From the NCBI RefSeq assembly GCF_030269605.1, contig NZ_BSTQ01000007.1:248001-312000 (forward strand): DNA of 64,000 nucleotides, written 5' to 3'. The notes under the pieces were generated by a model that ran no database searches, was not told the DNA's origin, and worked only from the letters and a program-made list of their open reading frames with translations. Positions 1 to 9,228 of this stretch are shown here, in pieces; positions within the stretch are counted from its first letter, which is position 1, and each line of letters starts with the position of its first letter. Position numbers and translations under genes: made by a program. The DNA is from Lentzea sp. NBRC 105346 (GTDB taxonomy: Bacteria; Actinomycetota; Actinomycetes; Mycobacteriales; Pseudonocardiaceae).

Positions 1-234
1 CCGCCGAAGGCCGAACAGACCGGCACGCGACCCCGCCCCGGCATGGACGCGAACGGCGTCCACCTGCCGACCACCGACCAGACCGGCACCCGGCCACGCC
101 CCGGCGCCGACCCCAACGGCGTGCACATGCCGCCCAAGGCCGAGCAGACGGGCACCAGGCCTCGCCCCGGCGTCGACGCGAACGGCGTGCACATGCCGCC
201 GACCGCGGAACGCACGGGCACCCGGCCACGGCCC
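1..234 (+). repeat. In-frame 63-66 bp coding repeats (Pro/Thr/Arg-rich)
   Basis: Three clear units begin at 16, 79 and 145, each encoding QTGTRPRPG followed by D-x-N-G-V-H-(L/M)-P. A degenerate fourth begins near 211. The first unit is already preceded by repeat-like codons at base 1, so the array continues upstream. Unit lengths are multiples of three, so copy-number change would keep the frame. Confidence 0.8.
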
Positions 235-2337
235 GTCCCGCCTGGGCAGCAGCCGCCCCAAGACCAGACCGGCACCCGGCCAGGCCCCGAAGGGACCGGC
301 ATGCAGCCGCGTCCCACGCCGCCCGGCCGCCCCGGCATGCCCCCGCAGGGCGGCGAGGCCACCGGCCTGCACCCGATGCCATCGCGCGCCGAGTCGAGCG
401 GCCCGCGGCCGATGCCCGCGCGTGCGGAGTCCAGCGGCCCCCGGCCCGCCCCGAACATCACCAATCGGCTGGGCGGCGGCGACGCGCCCGCCGCCGAAGC
501 ACCGGCCCCCGAAGCTCCGGCGGCCCCGGTGGCATCCGCGGCTCCCGTGGCACCTGCCACGCCGAGGCCCGAAACGCGCGACGAGATCGACCCGCTGAGC
601 CTCACCACCGAGATGGAGGCGATCGGCGACGAGGTCAAGAAGCGGCGCGAGGTCGACCACACGCTGGCGCGCTTCTCCGCCGTGCACGACGAGCTCCTCG
701 AGCAGGAACGGCAACGCAAGGAGCGCCGGTCCAAGCTCATGCCGTGGCGCAACGACAACGCTGAGGACGCGACGCAGTTCGCCGAGCCCGCGACGATGTT
801 CGTCGAGAGCGACCCGGAGCCCGAGTCCCGGCGCGCCGGGCGCACGCCGCAGCAGAAGAAGATGATGCGGCTGGCCAAGGTCACGGCGATCGCCGCGGCC
901 GCGGTGGTGTTCCTGTCGACCGGCATCGGCTGGGCCGCCAAGCTGTGGATCGACCGCAAGTTCCAGAAGATCGACGCGCTCGGCGGCAACAGCGCCGCGG
1001 TGCAGCAGGCGGAGAAGCAGCTCGGCGACGAGAACTTCCTGATCGTCGGCTCGGACACGCGCGCCGGTGCGAAGGCGGGAGACAACGTCGGCACGCAGGC
1101 CAGCGAGCCGGGTGCGCGGTCGGACGTCGTGATGCTGGCGCACATCCCGAAGGACCGGAAGCGCGTCGTCGTCGTGTCGCTGCCGCGTGACGTGGTGGTC
1201 GACATCCCGCCGTGCGAGCGGTGGGACGCCAACACCGGCAAGACGACCGGCGAGAAGGTGCCCGAGCAGAAGGGCGTCAAGGCCAACGAGGCCTACGCGA
1301 CCGGCGGCCCGCGGTGCGTCACGGACATGATGACGCAGCTGACCGGGTTGAAGATCAACCACTTCGTCAGCATCGACTTCAACGGCTTCCGGCAGATGTC
1401 GACCGCCGTCGGCGGCGTGACGGTGTGCGTCAGCAAGCCGATCATCGACGACGAGCTGGGCACCGTGCTGCCCAAGGCGGGCAAGCACGAGATCAGCGGT
1501 GACGTGGCGCTGCAGTTCGTCCGGGCGCGCAAGGTGCAGGGCGACCTGTTCGGCGACTACGACCGCATCACGCGGCAGCAGCAGTTCCTGTCGGCGATGC
1601 TGCGGCAGGCGTTGTCGTCGCAGGTGCTGCTCAACCCCACCAAGCTGAACAACTTCATCAACGCGTTCGCGCAGTCGACGGTCGGCGACAACGTCGGTGT
1701 CGACCAGCTGCTGACGCTCGGTCAGTCGCTGCAGGGTCTGGAGGCGGGGCGCGTCTCGTTCGTGACGATGCCGCACGTGACCGACGACAACCGGCTCAAG
1801 GACGACCCGAGCGACAACATCGAGCGGCTCAAGGACGGCGAGGTCAAGGCGCTGTTCCAGTCGATCATCGACGGGACGCCGCTGCCGCTGGAGAAGCAGG
1901 ACCCGAACGCCGGGAAGCCGAGCGACGGCAACGCGCCCCCCAAGCAGGGCCAGGTGGTCGCACCCAACCAGGTGTCGGTCCAGGTGCTCAACGGTGACGC
2001 GGAGAACGGCGGCGCGGCCGGCCGGACGCGGACCGCGCTGGAGAAGCAGGGTTTCAAGGTCGTCAACGTCGGCGACACCGCGCCCGCCCAGAAGACGATC
2101 ATCAAGTACGCCAAGGGCCGGGAGGACTGGGCCGCCACGCTCGCCGCGGCGGTGCCGACCGCCGAGAAGGTCGAGGACCCCAGCATGGGCGGCGCCGTCG
2201 TGCTGATCCTCGGGACCAACTACGACGACAAGGTCGTTGCGCCCCAAGCGGGTTCGACGGCCGGGGAGCCGGGAAAGCCGAACGTGCCCCAGGATCTGTC
2301 CATTGTGAACGGTGGTCAGGACCCCTGCGCCAAGTGA
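1..2337 (+). CDS. LytR-CpsA-Psr (LCP) family cell-wall ligase, 5' partial
   Basis: LCP enzymes transfer lipid-linked glycopolymers (arabinogalactan or teichoic-type polymers) onto peptidoglycan at the outer face of the membrane. The frame is open from base 1, so the true start lies upstream and the ATG at 43 is internal. Counted from the first codon: a Pro-rich repeat region to about residue 80, an Ala/Pro linker, a charged cytoplasmic stretch, one membrane segment near 294-314, the LCP domain from about 344 (FLIVGSDTR, SLPRD and the DYDRITRQQQF arginines), and a LytR_C domain from about 658. The very long disordered N-terminus is the unusual part. phoU follows on the same strand from its own promoter. 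The remembered M. tuberculosis neighbour order (Rv0822c next to phoY2) fits. The polymer substrate is not inferable. Confidence 0.9.
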   Translation, partial: PPKAEQTGTRPRPGMDANGVHLPTTDQTGTRPRPGADPNGVHMPPKAEQTGTRPRPGVDANGVHMPPTAERTGTRPRPVPPGQQPPQDQTGTRPGPEGTGMQPRPTPPGRPGMPPQGGEATGLHPMPSRAESSGPRPMPARAESSGPRPAPNITNRLGGGDAPAAEAPAPEAPAAPVASAAPVAPATPRPETRDEIDPLSLTTEMEAIGDEVKKRREVDHTLARFSAVHDELLEQERQRKERRSKLMPWRNDNAEDATQFAEPATMFVESDPEPESRRAGRTPQQKKMMRLAKVTAIAAAAVVFLSTGIGWAAKLWIDRKFQKIDALGGNSAAVQQAEKQLGDENFLIVGSDTRAGAKAGDNVGTQASEPGARSDVVMLAHIPKDRKRVVVVSLPRDVVVDIPPCERWDANTGKTTGEKVPEQKGVKANEAYATGGPRCVTDMMTQLTGLKINHFVSIDFNGFRQMSTAVGGVTVCVSKPIIDDELGTVLPKAGKHEISGDVALQFVRARKVQGDLFGDYDRITRQQQFLSAMLRQALSSQVLLNPTKLNNFINAFAQSTVGDNVGVDQLLTLGQSLQGLEAGRVSFVTMPHVTDDNRLKDDPSDNIERLKDGEVKALFQSIIDGTPLPLEKQDPNAGKPSDGNAPPKQGQVVAPNQVSVQVLNGDAENGGAAGRTRTALEKQGFKVVNVGDTAPAQKTIIKYAKGREDWAATLAAAVPTAEKVEDPSMGGAVVLILGTNYDDKVVAPQAGSTAGEPGKPNVPQDLSIVNGGQDPCAK

Positions 2338-2351
2338 TTTGGTCGCCTGTG

Positions 2352-2412
2352 GTTCACCTGGGGTTCATCCTCGGATGTCGCTGTCGCGATGCGTGGGACG
2401 TAGGCTGCTCCC
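2352..2412 (+). promoter_or_regulatory. PHO box and leaderless promoter of phoU
   Basis: Two direct repeats spaced exactly 11 bp (GTTCACCTGGG at 2352, GTTCATCCTCG at 2363) match the PhoP-binding repeat described in Streptomyces (GTTCACC-type units). A -10-like TAGGCT lies at 2401-2406, 27 nt after the box, and the ATG is 7 nt further on, so the mRNA may be leaderless. The same 27-nt spacing recurs at pstS. PhoP control is inferred. Confidence 0.7.
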
Positions 2413-3078
2413 ATGCGTGAGGCCTACCATGACCAGCTCGGACAGCTCGCCGACCGGCTCGCCGACATGTGCGCGATGGCCGCCGGCGCGATGGAGAGCG
2501 CGACGACCGCCCTGCTCGAGGCCGACCTCGGTTTGGCCGAGCAGGTCATCAGCAACGACGCCAAGATCGACGACGTCCGGGCGAGTATCGAGGAGCAGGC
2601 CTACGCCCTGCTCGCACTGCAGGCCCCGGTCGCGACCGATCTGCGCACCGTGCTCGCGGTGATCCACGCCGCGGAGAGCGTCGAGCGCATGGGCGACCTG
2701 GCGTTGCACGTCGCGAAGGCCGCGCGTCGCAGGCACCCGCAGCAGGTGCTGGCCGACGACGTGAAGCCGTACTTCGCCGAGATGGGCCGGATCGCGGTCA
2801 AGCTCGCGGGCGACGCCACCGAGATCATCCGGACGCAGGACGTCGACCGGGCGCGCGCACTCGAGGACGAGGACGACGCGATGGACGACCTCCACCGTCA
2901 CTTGTTCTCGGTCATCATGGACAAGGAGTGGGCGCACGGCGTGGCGTCCGCAGTGGACACCACGCTGCTCGGCCGCTTCTACGAGCGGTACGCCGACCAC
3001 GCGGTGTCCGTGGCCAAGCGCACCGTCTTCGTCGTCACCGGCCGGATGCCCGGCTACGGTGGCGACGAGAACGTCTAA
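2413..3078 (+). CDS. phoU: PhoU phosphate-signalling/transport regulator
   Basis: PhoU couples the Pst phosphate importer to PhoR/PhoP signalling and damps phosphate uptake. At 221 residues it has the usual length, with two three-helix PhoU repeats carrying the acidic metal-binding clusters (for example EXXXD-like stretches around [15 protein letters not shown] and [11 protein letters not shown]). It is transcribed alone, with a PHO box upstream. Its stop overlaps the convergent espG-like stop by 4 bp. The pst operon it serves lies 5 kb away on the other strand, separated by the ESX/DUF3558 genes. Confidence 0.95.
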   Translation: MREAYHDQLGQLADRLADMCAMAAGAMESATTALLEADLGLAEQVISNDAKIDDVRASIEEQAYALLALQAPVATDLRTVLAVIHAAESVERMGDLALHVAKAARRRHPQQVLADDVKPYFAEMGRIAVKLAGDATEIIRTQDVDRARALEDEDDAMDDLHRHLFSVIMDKEWAHGVASAVDTTLLGRFYERYADHAVSVAKRTVFVVTGRMPGYGGDENV

Positions 3079-3857
3079 GCGATCAACGCGTTCAGCTCGC
3101 TGGCGAGCTGGGCGGCGATGCGGGCGTTGTCGGCCGGGGCGTGCACCAACCAGTCCTGGCCGTCAGCGCCTTTTCGTTTCTGCGTCATGTAGCGGCCCTG
3201 GTCGTTGTCGAACCAGGCGATCTGCGGTGCGCGATGCTCCTTGCCCGTCCGGTCGCGGACGGCGATCCCGAACTGCCCGACCTTGAGGCGCGGTCGTTCG
3301 AACACGGCCTCCAGCGCACGGGTCTGGCTCGCGGTGTTGGAGTGCGACCGCACGGTGGTCGTGAAGCTCTGCGGCTCTTCTTCTTGCTGCCGCGGCTTTT
3401 CCGGTGCCGGCCTGGGCACGCTGACCGACTGTCCCGGCCCCGGCCGTTCGTTCGGCACAAGGTCCACAATGGACCGAATGAGCTGCGGCGCGCGCATGAG
3501 GTCGACCTTCATCATGCGCTCGTCGAGCACCGCGAGCGCGGCCTGTTCGCCGGCCGCCCCACCTCGCGCGAGCAACTGCTCGTCGCGACGCGGGTCGAAC
3601 ATCGCGATGGCATTGACGCCGAACTCGAAGCGCACCAATAGGTTCAGCGCTTCCTCGATCTCGGGCACGACCCGGCCGCGGTTCGCGAGGCCACGGTTGG
3701 CCAGGTCGTTGTAGACCGCGTTGCGAATGCTGCGGCGTTCGTCGTCGGTCTGCCCGAAGTACGGAAAATCAAAGGGATAGGGGCGGCTGCCGAGCCGGAG
3801 ATCCTCCCAGAGGATATCGGCAGCCGCGTGGGACAACGAGAACTGGTACACCCTCAC
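3075..3857 (-). CDS. EspG-family ESX secretion-associated chaperone
   Basis: A 260-residue protein resembling EspG, the cytosolic chaperone that binds the tip of PE/PPE-type type VII (ESX) substrates. It starts with a hydrophobic strand ([15 protein letters not shown]), has the middle [10 protein letters not shown] and ends in a basic strand plus helix ([21 protein letters not shown]). Its ATG overlaps the stop of the upstream PPE-like gene by 4 bp, so the two are probably translationally coupled as substrate and chaperone. No EccC, EccD or EsxAB gene is in the window, so the secretion machine must be elsewhere. Family assignment is from pattern memory. Confidence 0.75.
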   Translation of the reverse strand: MRVYQFSLSHAAADILWEDLRLGSRPYPFDFPYFGQTDDERRSIRNAVYNDLANRGLANRGRVVPEIEEALNLLVRFEFGVNAIAMFDPRRDEQLLARGGAAGEQAALAVLDERMMKVDLMRAPQLIRSIVDLVPNERPGPGQSVSVPRPAPEKPRQQEEEPQSFTTTVRSHSNTASQTRALEAVFERPRLKVGQFGIAVRDRTGKEHRAPQIAWFDNDQGRYMTQKRKGADGQDWLVHAPADNARIAAQLASELNALIA

Positions 3858-5338
3858 CCACCGATGACCGGCGGCGCCACCATGGTGCCGTCGCCGAAGA
3901 CGTCTTCCGTTTCAACCAGGTACGACGCGGACTTGTGTTCCTTGTCCTCGTCGCCCTGTCCCTTGCCGGCCCCGGCGCCCATGCCGCCCATACCGGCGGC
4001 ACCGGCCCGGCCCGCAGCGCCTGCGGCACCCGAACCCGACGGCCCGAAGCCGCCTTGCTGGTTGCCCATCGTGCCCGCCGAGCCGCCAGGCCCGAAGCTG
4101 CCCTTGGCCGCCGCGGCCGCACCGGGGCCGCCGAGGCCACCCAAGCCACCGGGACGGCCCGCGCCGCCACCGCCAGGACCGCCGCCGCGACCACCGCCGG
4201 GGCCGCCGCCAGGACCGCCGGGACGTCCGGGCACACCGGGTCCGGATCGGCCAGGCACGCCGGGACCGTTGCGGCCGGGCACGCCGGGACCACCCGGCGG
4301 GATGCCTGGGATTCCTGGGTTCCCTGGGTTGCCAGGGTTTCCGGGTCCGCCGGGACCACCTGGGCCTCCGGGCCCGCCCGGACCGACCTGCGACGGGGTC
4401 GTCGTGCCGCCGGGGCCGCCGCCGGGACCCACTCCGCTGGGCGGGGTGTAACCGCCGGGCGGGGTGCTGCCGCCCGGCGGCGTGTACGGCTGGCCCGGTC
4501 CCGGCCCGATCGGCGGGCCGATGGGCGGAGGCGGTGGCGGGTCGCCGCCGTCCGCCATGGTGGGCGGCGGCGCGAACGCCGGCATGGTCGAGCTCGACGT
4601 CTGGAAGCTGGCCGACATGGTCGACATGACCTGCGCCGCTTCCTCGTGCGCCTTCTGCTTCTCGTCGAACTTCGCCTGGATCTGGTCGACCGTGTCCGCG
4701 ACGTCCCACGGTGGCGCGGAGAAGAAGTCCTTCAGCGCGTCCTTCATGTCGTACTGGACGGGCTCCGGCATGCTGTTCTTGGCCAGGCTCGCCGCCTGTT
4801 CCTGCTGCGACAGCTGGTTACCGGTGAGCTGGGCGGCCTGCGACGCGTTGCCCGACCAGGTGGCTACGTTGGTGAAGTAGCCCTGCGCCGCCTGGGCGGC
4901 CTGGCCTTCCCACGAGTTGCCGGCGACCTGGGTCGCCTTCTGCAGGTCCGACTGCAGGTTCGCGAGCGTGTTACCGATGCGGTTGTACGCCGCGCCCTGC
5001 GTGTTCGCGGTGCCCGGTTCCATGTTGTCCGTGACCATCGCCTTGAGCGTCGCGTGGTCGTAGCCCATGTAGTGGGAGCACGCGCTGTTCATCGGGGGAC
5101 GGTAGGTCTCGACCTGCTGCCGCAGCTCTTGATTCTGGTCCTTGCGGTACTGGTCCGCTTGCGCCTTGTAGCGGGCGAACTCGGCGAAGCTCGTGAACTG
5201 CCCGAACCAGCCAGGGTTGTTGGCCAGCCCCTGCTGCCACTCCTGCATCAGCTGGGCTTCGTGGTCACCCGCGTAGGTGGTCGTGTGAGCCTGGCTGTTG
5301 GGGCGTGGGGCGCCAGGGGCGCCGCTCGGTGTGGTCAT
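3854..5338 (-). CDS. PPE-like ESX substrate with a collagen-like Gly-Pro tail
   Basis: A 494-residue protein. Residues about 1-250 are helical and PPE/WXG-like, with the SWEG turn near residue 143 followed by AQAAQGYF. Residues about 265-460 are low-complexity Gly-Pro-rich sequence with many GPG, GNP and GIP triplets resembling collagen Gly-X-Y, then an acidic tail (DEDKEHKSA, ETEDVFGDG). There is no signal peptide, as expected for type VII export. It is coupled by a 4-bp overlap to the EspG-like gene. The combination suggests an extended surface or wall-spanning protein; that role is inference. Confidence 0.75.
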   Translation of the reverse strand: MTTPSGAPGAPRPNSQAHTTTYAGDHEAQLMQEWQQGLANNPGWFGQFTSFAEFARYKAQADQYRKDQNQELRQQVETYRPPMNSACSHYMGYDHATLKAMVTDNMEPGTANTQGAAYNRIGNTLANLQSDLQKATQVAGNSWEGQAAQAAQGYFTNVATWSGNASQAAQLTGNQLSQQEQAASLAKNSMPEPVQYDMKDALKDFFSAPPWDVADTVDQIQAKFDEKQKAHEEAAQVMSTMSASFQTSSSTMPAFAPPPTMADGGDPPPPPPIGPPIGPGPGQPYTPPGGSTPPGGYTPPSGVGPGGGPGGTTTPSQVGPGGPGGPGGPGGPGNPGNPGNPGIPGIPPGGPGVPGRNGPGVPGRSGPGVPGRPGGPGGGPGGGRGGGPGGGGAGRPGGLGGLGGPGAAAAAKGSFGPGGSAGTMGNQQGGFGPSGSGAAGAAGRAGAAGMGGMGAGAGKGQGDEDKEHKSASYLVETEDVFGDGTMVAPPVIGG

Positions 5339-5361
5339 GGCTTCTTCCCCCTGGTCCTTTC

Positions 5362-5910
5362 CTACGGCAGGTTCGGTTCAACTTTTTCGGCGACACTCTT
5401 CGCGGCCTCGCAGGCCGCTTCAAGCGTGCTGCCGCTTGCACCGACATCGATCCGTGAACCCTCGGTCACCCCGATCGAGTAGGCGCAAGAACTGCTTGAC
5501 ACCGGCTTCTTGATGAACTTCGCAGGGTGTCCGCCCACCTTGGTATCGGAGATTTCCGAGTTGGGTCCGGGAACGAAGTCCTTCAGTGCCTTATCGGGAT
5601 AGATGTTCAGCCGAACGAGAGTTCGGTCAGGAGTAGTTCGCCATTGACAGCTGTTGGCGTCCAGGTCCTCAGGAGCCGATAGCTTGAGCGCCGTGGCGTC
5701 CTCCGACTTGAGGAGGGAGCACGGCTTGACGCTCGCGAGCCCCGTCCCGTTGCCGCTGCTACCCGACGTCGAGGCCGGTGAACCTTGCTTGGTCGTTGCC
5801 GTGGTCTCTCCGGCGGTCGCATTGCCTGGTTCCTTGCCTGTGCAACCGGCAGCGGCAAGACCGAGCAGCACCATCGGAACGACGAGACGCAACTTCAAAC
5901 CCATAATCAC
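5362..5910 (-). CDS. DUF3558 lipoprotein (copy 1)
   Basis: A 182-residue predicted lipoprotein. It has a basic N-terminus, a hydrophobic core and the lipobox LAAAGC, then a Ser/Thr-rich linker and a DUF3558-type domain (PCSLL, CQWR, SSCAYSIGV). The paralogue at 6558-7100 shares PCDLL, C-Q and VKPxSLL-like positions and the PNLP end, so the two are duplicates flanking a small helical gene. DUF3558 function is unknown. Position just upstream of the PPE-like gene suggests a shared envelope or secretion context. The start has no other in-frame choice before the signal peptide except the second Met. Confidence 0.8.
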   Translation of the reverse strand: MIMGLKLRLVVPMVLLGLAAAGCTGKEPGNATAGETTATTKQGSPASTSGSSGNGTGLASVKPCSLLKSEDATALKLSAPEDLDANSCQWRTTPDRTLVRLNIYPDKALKDFVPGPNSEISDTKVGGHPAKFIKKPVSSSSCAYSIGVTEGSRIDVGASGSTLEAACEAAKSVAEKVEPNLP

Positions 5911-5924
5911 CCGTAAGTCCTCGG

Positions 5925-6332
5925 TCAGTGAGCTTTAAACGAGCTCGCGTTACTGCTGTCGACGTTCTCATAGTTCCGCAGGACCGCTTCCATGGCCGCC
6001 TTGGCGTCATCGAGAGCAGTTTTCAACTGGTCGATTGCCGGGACCAGACCAGCGGTCCCAGCTCCGCCAAGTGCGGTTTCGTTGTTGTACCTGCTCAGCG
6101 TCTGTCCATCAGGGCTCGTGCCGAGTTTGGTCTCCTGCTGGATCTCCAAGAGATCCAGGTCCATCCCTCGAACGTCGTCGATGGCCTTCTGGAGGGCGCT
6201 GATGTAGGCCTGGGCGCCTTCTTTGCTGACCTTGAACCCACCGGACGACGCGGCTGCGCTGAGCTGCTTCGCGCTGTCCGTCATCGCCTGCATGGACGCT
6301 TGACTCCACACGCCCTCTTGCGGGATCACCAC
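5925..6332 (-). CDS. Small helical ESX-associated hypothetical protein
   Basis: A 135-residue protein read from the GTG at 6332, preceded by a G-rich ribosome-binding site. The open frame extends to 6503, but the extra N-terminus has no conserved look. The protein is Ala/Gln/Asp-rich and helical (QASMQAMTDSAKQLSAAA, VPAIDQLKTALDDAKAAMEA), resembling the small WXG-like or YbaB-like partner proteins found beside DUF3558 genes in Pseudonocardiales. No WXG motif, signal peptide or membrane segment is visible. Function is unknown. It sits between the two DUF3558 copies, all on the minus strand. Confidence 0.65.
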   Translation of the reverse strand: MVIPQEGVWSQASMQAMTDSAKQLSAAASSGGFKVSKEGAQAYISALQKAIDDVRGMDLDLLEIQQETKLGTSPDGQTLSRYNNETALGGAGTAGLVPAIDQLKTALDDAKAAMEAVLRNYENVDSSNASSFKAH

Positions 6333-6557
6333 TACCCCCTGCGCTCGCACGTTCCCAGACAGCACCGTACCCCGCCCGAGCAGGGGCTGTCCTCGTTCTG
6401 ACGCACGGAGCACCCGAGCGGGTTCCATCGATCCGCTCAGCTTTTCCTGAACAGCGCTTCCCGGCACCCACGACTGCGAGAACCCTCGGCCGTCTCCAAG
6501 CATTGCCGCAGACCTGTCAATTGGTCAGGTTTCTTTCCAACTTCCTCTTGTCCCTCT

Positions 6558-7100
6558 CTATGGCAGGTTCGGCTCTATGGCCTTCGCTACTGCCATAGCG
6601 GAATCACACGAAACGTCGAGGGTCCTGCCGCCGGTGCCAACAACGTCGACACGCGAGATGGCCGAGACCTCGATGGTCACGGCGCAGGCGGTACTCGTGA
6701 CCGCCTTCTTGATCAGCTTCGCCTTGTGAGCGCCAACCGTGGTGTCCGACAGCTCAGCCTGGGGGTTGACCGGGGTGATGTCCTTCAGCCCCTTGTCTCG
6801 GTAGAGGTTGAACCGAACAAGCACATCCTTGGCGTCACGCGCCTGGCAGCTGTTCGCGTCAAGGTTCTCCGGCGAGGTGGGGAACAGGTTCGTGGCATCG
6901 GCCGCCTTGAGCAAGTCGCAAGGTTTCTTCACGCTGGCGAGATCACCACCCGGCTCACTCGCTGGGGTACCGGCCTTGGTGGAGGCCGTCTTCGTCTGGG
7001 CGTTAGTACCCGGCTTCGCGGTGCCCTCCTGCATGTCTGAGCAACCTGACACGACAACACCAAGTGCCAGCACCGACACCGCGACGATCCGAGTTCGCAC
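6558..7100 (-). CDS. DUF3558 lipoprotein (copy 2)
   Basis: A 180-residue lipoprotein starting at the GTG at 7100, with an AGGGGG ribosome-binding site just upstream. The frame is open to 7325, but that extension places the signal peptide internally. It has the signal sequence VRTRIVAVSVLALG, lipobox VVSGC, a Thr/Ala-rich linker and a DUF3558 domain (PCDLL, NSCQ, STACAVTIEV). It is paralogous to 5362-5910. Probably the first gene of the minus-strand group running to espG. Function unknown. Confidence 0.78.
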   Translation of the reverse strand: MRTRIVAVSVLALGVVVSGCSDMQEGTAKPGTNAQTKTASTKAGTPASEPGGDLASVKKPCDLLKAADATNLFPTSPENLDANSCQARDAKDVLVRFNLYRDKGLKDITPVNPQAELSDTTVGAHKAKLIKKAVTSTACAVTIEVSAISRVDVVGTGGRTLDVSCDSAMAVAKAIEPNLP

Positions 7101-7225
7101 AGATCCCCCTGTCTCTCGGGGGCACAGTGCCACACGGACACGCGCGCTGTCGGCGGGTTCGGCATGATCTACCCGATCGAAGGTCGAAGACGATGTACGG
7201 CCCGCCATGGCGCAGCTGAGATGGC

Positions 7226-8431
7226 TCAACTGCTCCTGAACGACATCGTTCGTTCCGCCGCCATCTCCGGCTCCCGGTACGCGCGTTCGAAGTCGGCCAG
7301 CACCGAGGGCAGCATCTCGTCCCACGCCGCCCCCGTCTCGTCGGCCGGCAGACTCCGGTGGTCACTGCTGAAGTGCGCCCAAGCGCGAACAATGCCGGGG
7401 AACAGGGCCAGGTCGTCATCGGAAACGTGTCGCGCCATGGCGAACTCCGCGACGAGCAACGCACTGAGGGACATCGGGCCGTACTGGTCGGGGTTGCGCC
7501 CCTCGTCCACGGCGGACTCGGCTGCGATCTCGGCGAAGAGGCGCGCCGCTTCGCGGTCCGGCAGGTCCTGAGCGTGCGGTGACGCGAGGAAGGCCTGGAC
7601 GACCGGGGCAACGAGTTCGAGCGGGTCGTCGACGTCGTCGAGGTCGTCGGGTTCGATCACCGAGATCCAGGCCTGCGCCAGGGCTAGTTCCGTGATCGGG
7701 TGCTCGCCCTCGTCGGTGAACAGGGCGGCGCGCGCCTCGTCGTCGGGCTCCTCGTCGAGGAGCTCCTCCAGGGACGGCGCCACCTTCTCCCACGCCTCGT
7801 CGGCGGTGAGGTGGCGGATCTCGTCGCGGAAAGTGTCCTCCGTCGACTCGATCATGTCACGCACCAGTGCGTCGATGCCTTCGGCCGGGGTGTTGAACAA
7901 GCGGATACCGCTGATGCCGAACACCGACTCGACCAGGAACATGATCGTGTAGCGCTCGTCGCCGCGGCGGAAGTCGATCGCGATCGACTCCTGGTCACCG
8001 AAGAGGTCCGACACCGTATTCGCCTCGACGAACTCGAGGCTGGCATCCGGGGTGTACCAGGCAGGTTCGGGCACGCCGTCCGCAGCGAGCTTGTCCGCGA
8101 GGCGCGCGGCGCGTTCCCGGATCTGCTCGTCGCCGACACCCGCTAGCGCCCGCAGCGCGACGAGTGCGGACGAAACCCGTTGCTCGGCAAGGTGGTCGAG
8201 CAGGCGGTCGGTCTCGATGCTGAACGCGACCTGCGGATCCAGGGCTCCTGCGTGCTCCCACGCCGCGATCCAGATCGAACCGAGGATCTCGCTCGCCCAC
8301 ATCTCGGCGACCACCGGCGACGGCGCGTCGGCCACACCGGCCGCCGACGCGAGGAGTTCCGCGTACTGCGAACGCTCCTCGCGTGGGCGGCGGGAAGGCT
8401 TCTTCTTGCGGGTCTTGCTCTTCGGGCTCAC
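7226..8431 (-). CDS. Conserved hypothetical acidic helical protein
   Basis: A 401-residue protein with a very basic first 20 residues (KSKTRKKKPSRRPREER) and an acidic, Ala-rich helical body. No signal peptide, membrane segment or catalytic motif could be recognised. It starts at a GTG. A -10-like TAAGTT at 8439-8444 lies 7 nt upstream inside the 3' end of pstB, so it may have its own leaderless promoter. It lies immediately downstream of pstB on the same strand. I do not recognise a family. Confidence 0.75.
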   Translation of the reverse strand: MSPKSKTRKKKPSRRPREERSQYAELLASAAGVADAPSPVVAEMWASEILGSIWIAAWEHAGALDPQVAFSIETDRLLDHLAEQRVSSALVALRALAGVGDEQIRERAARLADKLAADGVPEPAWYTPDASLEFVEANTVSDLFGDQESIAIDFRRGDERYTIMFLVESVFGISGIRLFNTPAEGIDALVRDMIESTEDTFRDEIRHLTADEAWEKVAPSLEELLDEEPDDEARAALFTDEGEHPITELALAQAWISVIEPDDLDDVDDPLELVAPVVQAFLASPHAQDLPDREAARLFAEIAAESAVDEGRNPDQYGPMSLSALLVAEFAMARHVSDDDLALFPGIVRAWAHFSSDHRSLPADETGAAWDEMLPSVLADFERAYREPEMAAERTMSFRSS

Positions 8432-8441
8432 CGCGCCGAAC

Positions 8442-9218
8442 TTAGCCGAAGCGGCCCGAGATGTAGTCCTCCGTGGCCTTCTGCGACGGGTTGGAGAAGA
8501 TCTTCTCCGTGTCGTCCACCTCGATCAACTGACCGGGCTGCCCCACACCCAGCAGGTTGAAGAACGCGGTCTGGTCCGACACCCGCGCCGCCTGCTGCAT
8601 GTTGTGGGTCACGATGACGATCGTGTAGTCCTTCTTCAGCTCCGTGATCAGGTCCTCGATCGCCAGCGTGGAGATCGGGTCCAGGGCGGAGCAGGGCTCG
8701 TCCATCAGCAGGACGTCGGGCTGCACGGCGATGGCCCGCGCGATGCACAGGCGCTGCTGCTGACCACCCGACAGGCCGCCGCCGGGGCGGTCCAGGCGGT
8801 CCTTGACCTCGTTCCACAGGTTGGCGCCGCGCAGGGAACGCTCGGCCACCTCGTCGAGCTTCTTCTTGTCCTTCACGCCGGACAGGCGCAGACCGGCCAC
8901 CACGTTGTCACGGATGGACATGGTGGGGAACGGGTTGGGGCGCTGGAACACCATGCCGATGGTGCGACGCACCTGCACGGGGTCCACAGTGGACGTGTAG
9001 ATGTCCTCGCCGTCCAGCAGCACCTTGCCCTCGACTCGGGCGCCGGGGGCCACCTCGTGCATGCGGTTCAGGGAGCGCAGCACGGTGGACTTGCCGCAGC
9101 CGGAGGGGCCGATGAACGCGGTGACGTTGCGCGGCGGCACCGCCAGCGAGACGTTCTCCACGGCGTGGAACTTGCCGTAGTAGAGGTTCAGGTCCTTGAT
9201 GTCGAGTCGCTTGGCCAT
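8442..9218 (-). CDS. pstB: Phosphate ABC transporter ATP-binding protein PstB
   Basis: ATPase of the high-affinity phosphate importer. At 258 residues it has the usual length. Motifs: Walker [11 protein letters not shown]-loop [10 protein letters not shown], signature LSGGQQQR, Walker [13 protein letters not shown] and the switch histidine VTHN. The first residues [23 protein letters not shown] are typical of PstB. It is the last gene of the pstS-pstC-pstA-pstB operon, 10 bp after pstA. Confidence 0.97.
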   Translation of the reverse strand: MAKRLDIKDLNLYYGKFHAVENVSLAVPPRNVTAFIGPSGCGKSTVLRSLNRMHEVAPGARVEGKVLLDGEDIYTSTVDPVQVRRTIGMVFQRPNPFPTMSIRDNVVAGLRLSGVKDKKKLDEVAERSLRGANLWNEVKDRLDRPGGGLSGGQQQRLCIARAIAVQPDVLLMDEPCSALDPISTLAIEDLITELKKDYTIVIVTHNMQQAARVSDQTAFFNLLGVGQPGQLIEVDDTEKIFSNPSQKATEDYISGRFG

Positions 9219-9228
9219 TACCGCCCGC

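Noticed and set aside
3935..5482. 515-residue plus-strand frame over the collagen-like gene
   Set aside because: Shadow of the Gly-Pro-rich gene on the other strand; low-complexity Arg/Ala/Gly translation with no domain.
6333..6503. N-terminal extension of the small ESX-associated gene
   Set aside because: No ribosome-binding site at 6503, and the extension lacks the helical character of the rest; the GTG at 6332 has a G-rich site.
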